Source of the DNA: Mycobacterium simulans
Lineage (GTDB): Bacteria > Actinomycetota > Actinomycetes > Mycobacteriales > Mycobacteriaceae
Length of the DNA stretch: 64,000 nt
NCBI RefSeq assembly: GCF_900232995.1
Contig: NZ_OCVX01000003.1
Location: 573,772 to 637,771 of the forward strand
Direction: 5' to 3'
The notes beneath the pieces are model-generated. The model ran no database searches. It was not told the DNA's origin and saw only the letters and a program-made list of their open reading frames with translations. Shown piece after piece: positions 27,782 to 34,335 of this stretch (positions are counted from its first letter, which is position 1; each line of letters starts with the position of its first letter). A program made the position numbers and the translations under genes.

Positions 27782-28096
27782 CTTCGTTCCCCTTCAATCG
27801 GATGTGTGAAGCGCTTAGCCGGATTGGACCGGCGCTGTGCCATAAACGCTATGGATTCCGACCCCGTCCGGAATCGGGGTCTGATCCCCCAGCCCGTCGA
27901 GTACCGACAGGGGTCGACGGGCCCATCTCGTTAGGGGATTAGGGGAAATCGGGGGACCCACTGTGGAGGCAAAAGCCGTGGCGGTTCGAGTGTGAATCCT
28001 GGCCTTTGAGAGGGAATTCTGGGCGCGAAAACCGGCCGGATCGCGCCCTGGATACCCGCTGAAAGCCGTGAGTTCACACTCGAGCCCGATGCGGGG
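27782..28096. promoter_or_regulatory. iniB upstream region with tandem TTAGGGGA motif
   Basis: This 315-base gene-free stretch separates iniB from the Rv0340-type gene and must hold the iniBAC promoter. It contains TTAGGGGATTAGGGGAAAT at 27931-27949 followed by CGGGGG, about 150 bases before the iniB ATG. The same motif recurs in the iniR/Rv0340 divergent promoter. A segment at 27862-27915 rich in GGGG/CCCC with partial dyad symmetry (CCCGTCC, GGGGTCTGATCCCC) may be a further control element. No -10 or -35 is certain. Confidence 0.6.
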
Positions 28097-28642
28097 TCAA
28101 TGCTCAAAGGGAAGACCGAAGCCGTGGTGATCAGGGTCGACCGAGTGCGGGTGAACGACCGAGTCGTCCCAGGCAGCTACCGCGTCTTCGCCGAAAACTC
28201 CGTGGTCAACCGGGTCTTGCGGCACTTCCGCCCCAGCGAGCAGTACCGACGGTTCATGTGAATCAATCCCCGTCGGTTGCGGATCACGGGCCGCTTCGCC
28301 GGGTCCAGAATCGGCCGGATGACTGATCACGCCGCTTGCCGGACCGTGCTGGTGAACAACGGCCGGGGTGTGTGGCGTGAACGCGTCGAGCGCGGCAGTT
28401 GCCGCACCGCTTGCCCATACGTTGCCATGATCGGCCGCCTGTGCCCCAGCGGTGGCGGCCCCGGCGGGTGCCACCATGGATAGCGAATCCGCCACCACGG
28501 GGATCAGATTGTTCACGTCAGCACTGGTCACGTTAGTAAGGTGGGCTTCGGCGATCGCCTGCGCGGGATTCGCGGCATAGCGCGCGGCGGCGTCGGGGTC
28601 GCGCACGAGTGAGATCACGAAGTCGAGCAACGAGTTTGCCAT
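28097..28642 (-). CDS. Rv0340-type protein with IniB-like N-terminal domain
   Basis: A 181-residue protein, counterpart of Rv0340. Residues 1-50 (LLDFVISLVRDPDAAARYAA) are paralogous to the IniB N terminus: the same spacing of L-D/Y-I-SL-R, AAR and P-QA. The rest is low-complexity, ending DPDHHGFGLPFEH, again like IniB's HHGF ending. The start ATG 28642 is fixed by a near-perfect ribosome site (GAGGAGGT, five bases upstream); the further ATG at 28657 lacks one. It is likely co-regulated with iniB. The function is unknown. Confidence 0.88.
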   Translation of the reverse strand: MANSLLDFVISLVRDPDAAARYAANPAQAIAEAHLTNVTSADVNNLIPVVADSLSMVAPAGAATAGAQAADHGNVWASGAATAALDAFTPHTPAVVHQHGPASGVISHPADSGPGEAARDPQPTGIDSHEPSVLLAGAEVPQDPVDHGVFGEDAVAAWDDSVVHPHSVDPDHHGFGLPFEH

Positions 28643-28795
28643 CCTGCACCTCCTCACCCACCTTGCAAGCGTTCACCACGATGCTAATTGGTTAACGCGC
28701 CGCCGTGATCGGTGCGAAACCCACTTGGCGTACGGCACCATTAGGGGATTGCCTCATTAGGGGAAATTGGGGTTACGGGGTAGGGAGCATAAGCG
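28643..28795. promoter_or_regulatory. Divergent Rv0340/iniR promoter with the shared TTAGGGGA motif
   Basis: TTAGGGGATT at 28741-28750 and TTAGGGGAAATTGGGG at 28757-28772 lie 24-55 bases before the iniR start and about 100-130 bases upstream of the Rv0340-type start. The motif matches the one before iniB, suggesting the same regulator acts at both promoters. IniR itself is the obvious candidate. A GTTAAC at 28692-28697 lies nearer the Rv0340-type gene. Confidence 0.55.
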
Positions 28796-31240
28796 GTGAC
28801 CGTTTCGTCTAACCAGACTCCTCCGGCTGTGCACAGCACCCTCCGTGACCTCGCCAACGCGGAGACGGTTCCGGTGAAGGTTCTGATCACTGGCGGCATC
28901 GGAACCGGCAAGACCTCGGTTCTGGCCGCCGCCCGCACCGCGCTGCGTGGCGCCGGGCTTAAGGTGCTAGCGCTTTCGCCTGGCGACGACGGCCCCCTCG
29001 ATGCGGCCCTGGTGGTCGACGATGCCCACTTGCTCACCGACACCGAACTGCGACGCCTCGCCGACTACGCCGTCGACCCCCGCACCACGATCGTGGCAGC
29101 CACCGAGCCCCAAGAACGGCACCCCGCACTGCGGGCCCTAACGATGGCGATCGAACGGGACCGACCGCGAATATCACTCGGCCCGCTGCCGGTCGCCGAG
29201 CAGCTACTGGACTGCACGGCGGGGCTGCCATTCCTGGTTCATGCGGTATCCGACGGCCCGCCGCCACCGACGCAGGCGGCACGGATCGCGCTCATCGAGC
29301 GGTTGCGCCGCCTCGATGATCCCACCCTGGACACCCTGCTCATCATGTCGCTGACCGATGAGTTGGGGAGCGTGGATGTTGCCGCCGCGCTTAAGGTTTC
29401 GACAACGGATGCCGGCAGGTTGGTGGATCGTGCGCGCGCCAGCGGACTGATTGACCCGTCGCACACCCCGGCATTCCTGCAGTCGGTGCACGACGCAATC
29501 GCCCAGATCGTCGGCAACACGCGCCACCACGAGGTCGAAACTTCGCTTTTGCGTTCACAACTCGACATTTCGACGGTGTCACCGAATCTCGCGCTGAGAC
29601 TATCCGGACACGGACTGCACGACGATCGGCTCGCGGGCATTCTTACGCGCCAGGCCGCGGAGGTCCGCGGCGACCCGCTGCGGGCAGCCCGGTTGTACCG
29701 GGCGGCGATCGACGCCGGCGCCACCGGACTGACCTCGCGCCTGGCTGACGCGCTGGCCCTCTCGGGTGACTGCGCGGCCGCGGCGTTACTGGCCGACGAT
29801 CTGCTCGGCTCGACGGACTCCGCCGAACGCGCGGCGGCGGTGCGGATTTCGGCCAGCGTCGCCGCACATGACGGAAGCGCGGGTCAAGCGGCGGACCTGT
29901 TCGGCTGGTTAGGCCCGTATCCGGATGCGGTAGTCGGCGCGGCCGCCGCACTCGTGCTCACGGCGACCGGTGAGTTGGCGACGGCGCGCGAGGCCTTGCG
30001 TCTCAACGACGCCGGTCCGCCCACGATGGCGGCGCGTGCCTCACGCAGCCTCGCCGAAGGCCTGTTGCTGACCATGGATCAGCCATATCCGATCGCCATG
30101 GCCCGTCTGGGCCAGGCCCTGGCGCCCGAATCACCGCTCGCCGAAATCCTTCCGGACAGCCCAGCGGCGCTGGTGACCCTGGTGGCGATACACGCAGGAG
30201 ATCCGGTCCGGGCCCGCAGTGTGATTGGGCGAGCTGTGCGGGCTGGCAGCGAAACGGCGTTCGGACCTCGGCATCTCCTGTTGTCCGGCTGGATCAAAAT
30301 GCAAGAGGGACAACTGCCGTCGGCCAGCGCGGACGCCGCTGAGGCCGGCTCCCAGGCCGGCTCCGCGACGAACCTGCACCGACGCGACGCCTTGTGGGCG
30401 GCGGCTCTGCAGACGGCGATAGCCCGTCGCAGCGGCGATACCGGTGCGCTGCAAAAGCATTGGTACGCAGCCATGGAGGTACTTGCGGAGTACTCGATCG
30501 ACCTGTTCTCGCTGCTGCCGTTGGGGGAACTGTGGGTCACGGCCGCCCGAATGCGCCACGTGGATCGGCTGCAACACCCGTTGGCCGAAGCGTTTACTGT
30601 GCTGGATTCGCTGGGCAATCCGGCGTTGTGGTCGGTCCCGCTGCATTGGGCCGGAGTACACGCCGGCATCCTCGCCAACTCACCGGAGTCGGTGGCCCCG
30701 CACGGACAGGCGCTCAGCGGCGCCGATAGCGCCCTTGCCCGGGCGCTATCGATTGCCGGACGAAGCTGGCTGCGGGTCTTGGCCGATCAGGTCGATGCAG
30801 ACGAGGTCACCGCGGCGGCCCGGTCGCTATCCCATGTCGGTTTGACATCTGAGGCGACGCGGCTGGCCGGTCAGGCAGCGTTGCAAACTCCCGACGCCCG
30901 GGTGTCGGGGGCCATGCTGCAGTTGGCCCGCGACCTCAAGCTGGGCTCCGCGGTCAGTGAGACCCCCGGCGAGGTGCCCAGCGAAAGCGTTGCGGAGCAG
31001 TCTGCGGGCGCTCCAGCTCGTGTGCGCCACCCCCCGACCGGTTCTCCGCTGTCCGACCGCGAACGCGAAGTCGCCGAGTTGCTGCTGCTCGGCATGCCCT
31101 ACCGCGACATCGGCGCCCAATTGTTCATCTCTGCGAAAACGGTCGAGCACCACGTCGCCCGGATCCGGCGCCGTCTGGGCGCCAACTCCCGCACGGAGAT
31201 GTTGTCCATGCTGCGCGCGATGTTGGCTCCGCAGACCTGA
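28796..31240 (+). CDS. iniR: IniR, STAND/LuxR-type regulator of the ini genes
   Basis: An 814-residue regulator, counterpart of Rv0339c. An N-terminal AAA/STAND NTPase (Walker A GGIGTGKT at residues 33-40, Walker B ALVVDDAHLL) is followed by a TPR-like alpha-helical sensor region and a C-terminal LuxR helix-turn-helix (LSDREREVAELLLLGMPYRD, SAKTVEHHVARIRRRLGA). This MalT-like layout fits reports that IniR activates iniBAC on sensing free trehalose. The start is a GTG at 28796; a GTAGGGAGC stretch precedes it. It is divergent from its presumed targets. Confidence 0.92.
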   Translation: MTVSSNQTPPAVHSTLRDLANAETVPVKVLITGGIGTGKTSVLAAARTALRGAGLKVLALSPGDDGPLDAALVVDDAHLLTDTELRRLADYAVDPRTTIVAATEPQERHPALRALTMAIERDRPRISLGPLPVAEQLLDCTAGLPFLVHAVSDGPPPPTQAARIALIERLRRLDDPTLDTLLIMSLTDELGSVDVAAALKVSTTDAGRLVDRARASGLIDPSHTPAFLQSVHDAIAQIVGNTRHHEVETSLLRSQLDISTVSPNLALRLSGHGLHDDRLAGILTRQAAEVRGDPLRAARLYRAAIDAGATGLTSRLADALALSGDCAAAALLADDLLGSTDSAERAAAVRISASVAAHDGSAGQAADLFGWLGPYPDAVVGAAAALVLTATGELATAREALRLNDAGPPTMAARASRSLAEGLLLTMDQPYPIAMARLGQALAPESPLAEILPDSPAALVTLVAIHAGDPVRARSVIGRAVRAGSETAFGPRHLLLSGWIKMQEGQLPSASADAAEAGSQAGSATNLHRRDALWAAALQTAIARRSGDTGALQKHWYAAMEVLAEYSIDLFSLLPLGELWVTAARMRHVDRLQHPLAEAFTVLDSLGNPALWSVPLHWAGVHAGILANSPESVAPHGQALSGADSALARALSIAGRSWLRVLADQVDADEVTAAARSLSHVGLTSEATRLAGQAALQTPDARVSGAMLQLARDLKLGSAVSETPGEVPSESVAEQSAGAPARVRHPPTGSPLSDREREVAELLLLGMPYRDIGAQLFISAKTVEHHVARIRRRLGANSRTEMLSMLRAMLAPQT

Positions 31241-31701
31241 GCCGCCACTGACCGGTATTTTCTAGCTGGCAAACGTCGGACCGCCTCGTCGGCGTAGTCC
31301 AGCGTTTGTAAAGTTGGCGCGCCTGGCCGTTGATCGACTGCTTGATGATCGATAGGGGCCGAAGATGGACTGCGAGCTGACATCGCATACCCAAAAGTTC
31401 TGAGCCGCAAGCTCGGCAAGTTGCGGCACTGAACTCGCTGTCCCAACGACACTAAGGGATCGAACGACACAAACGGGACGCGGCAGACGGCGCTCCGCAA
31501 CCCGGCGATTCACGACACAACCGATCCTCCGCCAGAAAGCAGCTGAGAGGCTGGCGTCAATCAATCAGCCTGCTGGCCAGATGGATCAACGCTGCGAATG
31601 CCTCAAGGGCGATGACACGGCATGTTGAGCGCTCTCGCGATGAACTCGGCTCGTGCGCCTGGCCGGCGGCTAGGCGGCCGCCTCAATTGAAGGCCAAACG
31701 A
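31241..31701. other. Gene-poor stretch after iniR
   Basis: I see no supportable gene in these 461 bases. Short frames on the minus strand (for example 31262-31564) have no recognisable motif, irregular codon use and no ribosome site. The stretch lies between conserved iniR and the atypical three-gene cassette, so it may be the junction of an inserted segment. No integrase, IS end or tRNA is visible. Confidence 0.5.
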
Positions 31702-32022
31702 CTAGTCGGCCGAGCCCGGGGTTGGGTTATCCTGCTTGTTGATAACGACACCCAGTAGCGCAGGCCATGCCAGGCCAATCTGCACAGCGATCTGGTGCGT
31801 GTTGACGAGCACATCGCCTTGCGACCACGCGATGAGCCCACCGAGCATGGCGCTTCCTACCACGCCCACCCAGAACATGGATGACTTGAACCGCTTTGGT
31901 GTCGAGTGGTGTCCTGCAAATTGGCGTTGCAGTATCAGAGCCACATTGGCGATGAGTTGTGTAGCCAACCCTCCAAGCGCGCCCCATAGAAAGACGGAGG
32001 CCGTGCCGGTAATACCAAACAC
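31702..32022 (-). CDS. Small membrane protein of unknown function, third gene of an accessory cassette
   Basis: About 106 residues with three predicted membrane segments (GTASVFLWGALGGLATQLIA, SMFWVGVVGSAMLGGLIAW, IAVQIGLAWPALLGVVI) and short charged loops. I chose the GTG at 32022, immediately after the stop of the preceding gene; an ATG at 32121 would overlap that gene by 97 bases and add a polar sequence read from its other frame. I do not recognise the family. Small three-TM proteins at the end of an accessory operon could be effectors, transporters or anchors. Confidence 0.55.
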   Translation of the reverse strand: MFGITGTASVFLWGALGGLATQLIANVALILQRQFAGHHSTPKRFKSSMFWVGVVGSAMLGGLIAWSQGDVLVNTHQIAVQIGLAWPALLGVVINKQDNPTPGSAD

Positions 32023-32024
32023 TG

Positions 32025-32702
32025 TCAGAAGTCGTCGTCCATTGCGGCGAATCCCAGAATAGCTTTCAGGCGCCCTAGCCGCTCCTGACGCGTCGGCCCC
32101 CTTTGCGTAAGCCGATACCAATCGGGATAGCGATTCTCCTGCCCGAGAGGACGTCGAACTCGATCTCCAAGGCGCTCAAGTTCGTGCCTGATAACATTCT
32201 CGGGTGCACCTAGTTCGTCAGCAAGAGATGCGACGGTACGAAAATCGGAAGTCGCCGCGTCCAACGCATTTATCAGGCGATTTGAGAGATCCGGATCTGC
32301 AACATCCAAGGGCTCATTCCGAGGCAGGTGGCGCCCCAATACGTACGAGATCAACCGCTGAGGCTCAATTTGATGCTGTGTTATAGCCCCTGAAACGACA
32401 CCCACCGATTGGATAACGTTCGCCGCAGTTGGTGCGACAAATTTGATTACTGCGGAGCGGATCCTTCGGTTGGTTGCCCGGTTCCTGCTCCAGCTATGGC
32501 CAGCGGCCACCGACGCAAACCGGTCGAGCTCCGCCGCGCCGACGCCCGAACTGATGAAGTACACGCCGCCGGGCTGATCGGCGTCATCGAAGACAACCAG
32601 CTGATCATCCGAAGCGGCAACCTCGTCGAAGATCACGCTGCCTGGCGAGATGTTTACATCCGTGGTTGTCCAGTCATCCGCTGGCCAGCACCTAGTGCTC
32701 AC
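32025..32702 (-). CDS. Unknown protein with C-terminal winged-helix-like region, second gene of the cassette
   Basis: 225 residues. The N-terminal part (SPGSVIFDEVAASDDQLVVF) looks like mixed alpha/beta. The C-terminal third (DFRTVASLADELGAPENVIR, then HELERLGDRVRRP, DWYRLTQRG) has the spacing of a winged helix, so DNA binding or an effector-linked adaptor is possible. The ATG overlaps the stop of the upstream gene by four bases (ATGA, 32699-32702). Base composition is visibly less GC-rich than the core genes. The family is not recognised. Confidence 0.6.
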   Translation of the reverse strand: MSTRCWPADDWTTTDVNISPGSVIFDEVAASDDQLVVFDDADQPGGVYFISSGVGAAELDRFASVAAGHSWSRNRATNRRIRSAVIKFVAPTAANVIQSVGVVSGAITQHQIEPQRLISYVLGRHLPRNEPLDVADPDLSNRLINALDAATSDFRTVASLADELGAPENVIRHELERLGDRVRRPLGQENRYPDWYRLTQRGPTRQERLGRLKAILGFAAMDDDF

Positions 32703-33328
32703 TCGGAGTCCTCCATCGGTTGTAGGACGACTACATTAGCGGTCTCAGCTAGGGCCTGCGAGGCCTTATCTTTCTCCAAAGCTCTCTCAATTTGGGCTTT
32801 GAGCTTTTTCAAGTCAGAGGCATCAAGCGCAAAGTGGAGTTCATGATCCCCGTCGCCAGCGGTATAAGAAAAGCGCAACGTGTGATTGACAATTACTGCC
32901 TCGATAGCGGGATCACCTTCGTCGTCGTCGAAAACAGGCCTAATATCTGAAAGTATGCGGGTATCAGTGACGATGCGTTCGTACTCGTTATGCAAAGTTA
33001 GTGCCTTCGCAAACCGTCGTACTGTCGCGCTCTGAAGCAGAGCGAAAAGACCTGTTCCCGCCCCCTCAACGTCAAAAGATTCCTTCAAGCTGGCGACCAA
33101 CACCTGTGGCGAGATTCTGTATCGGCGACCGGCCGCCATTAAGGACATAACGGCGGCAAAGGCGGCTCGACCGTCGACTCCTCGCTTACTGAGGAGATCC
33201 GCTATTGTGGCGAACTTGCCATCAGACTCGTCGATCTCCTTCGGCAGTTTCTGAGCTTCGTCACTCTCAAGTTTCAGCAGGCTGACAAGAAGATCGCGAT
33301 CTCGATCAGGAATCCGAAGGTTTGGCAG
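32699..33328 (-). CDS. Unknown protein, first gene of the cassette (possible CTG start)
   Basis: The first in-frame ATG is at 33148 (MSLMAAGRRYRISPQ), giving 149 residues. The frame stays open and protein-like upstream to 33328 with no ATG, GTG or TTG (SLLKLESDEAQKLPKEIDES). A CTG at 33328 begins PNLRIPDRDRDL and has GAGGGG nine bases before it. That gives 209 residues and is my preferred start. The C terminus has a beta-rich segment and a helical KKLKAQIERALEKDKASQAL. The gene is AT-richer than its surroundings. The family is not recognised. It is coupled to the next gene by a four-base overlap. Confidence 0.55.
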   Translation of the reverse strand: MPNLRIPDRDRDLLVSLLKLESDEAQKLPKEIDESDGKFATIADLLSKRGVDGRAAFAAVMSLMAAGRRYRISPQVLVASLKESFDVEGAGTGLFALLQSATVRRFAKALTLHNEYERIVTDTRILSDIRPVFDDDEGDPAIEAVIVNHTLRFSYTAGDGDHELHFALDASDLKKLKAQIERALEKDKASQALAETANVVVLQPMEDSE

Positions 33329-34335
33329 AGTCCGTCACCCCTCAAAATCATAGAATCTGTACAACAAAGAAGCCTCAGCCTACCTATCCACACTAGCCTG
33401 ATTGCGCACGGCTACCTGCGGCTTTGCTGAAAGCTGATCGGTTGGTGAACTTACCTGACGGTTGGAGAGTAGCCGAATATATGGCCCACCGGGGGACGTG
33501 ACCCGCTATCTGGGTCGTGTGCTCGCTGGCCGCTGAATCAGCCTTAGCTGTCCGGCGCTCAACCATCGGCTCGTACGGGTGATCGCCGATGCCGGCTGGT
33601 GCCAGTTCCTACGAATGGATCTGCCGAGAAAGGCACCACTACGGACGGACACCGTAAACGCAGTGTCTCGGTGGGTTGGCCTCAACCAAAATCTGCTCAA
33701 CCCCTTTGTGTGAGCACGTGTTCGCCGAGTTTGCCGCTACAGGTCCGCTCCTGGACGGTCGCATTGCCTACAATCACGACTACGACGCCGCAACGGTCAT
33801 ACTCGCAGCCAGGCACCGGTGGGACTAACAGGTGGGACTAAACACCTGTGGCGCCCGCGTAGAACCGCAAGCCGTTGCGGCACGATGTCTCCTCCGACCA
33901 GGAAGCACTCCAAATGGCGGCTTGGCCGGCGCATCGAACCCACGCCATCCATGGCGGAACGCATGCCTAGCCGTAGGACTCATGGACGCGTCGCAGACGG
34001 GTTGTACTTGGTAATGTTCAGGACGCCGTGGTCATGCAGACAGCGACCGAACTCGGAGCCAACGGCTCGCGTGCGACTCAATCACTGCAAAGGTCGAGCA
34101 TCCTCCACGTGCGCTATCCACGTGGTGGCAGTCAGGAGTCATGTTGGTGCGGTCATCGAAACCGCCGCCCCATGTTCGCTGAGATTTGTTTCGCTGAGCC
34201 ACACTGCATGTATAGCCAGCAAGGCACTTAGGGCAGCCTTTCTCCCGGTGAAAACCGCACGGATGTCAGTATGGGCAGGTTAAGCAGGGTACGGCGTACT
34301 GACGCCGGAGTAACTAAGCATTGGGGTGAACTTCC
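33329..34335. other. About 1 kb without a convincing gene
   Basis: No frame here is long or has a ribosome site plus protein-like composition. A 38-codon stretch on the plus strand at 33712-33828 (ending in DYDAATVILAARHRWD) reads like the tail of a decayed gene but is blocked by an upstream stop. The 11-base sequence GGTGGGACTAA occurs twice in a row (33818-33828 and 33831-33841). Together with the AT-richer cassette next to it this looks like an eroded insertion. I see no transposase, integrase or tRNA. Confidence 0.5.

Noticed and set aside
31262..31564. 100-codon minus-strand frame after iniR
   Set aside because: No ribosome site, no family resemblance and Ser/Arg-rich composition.
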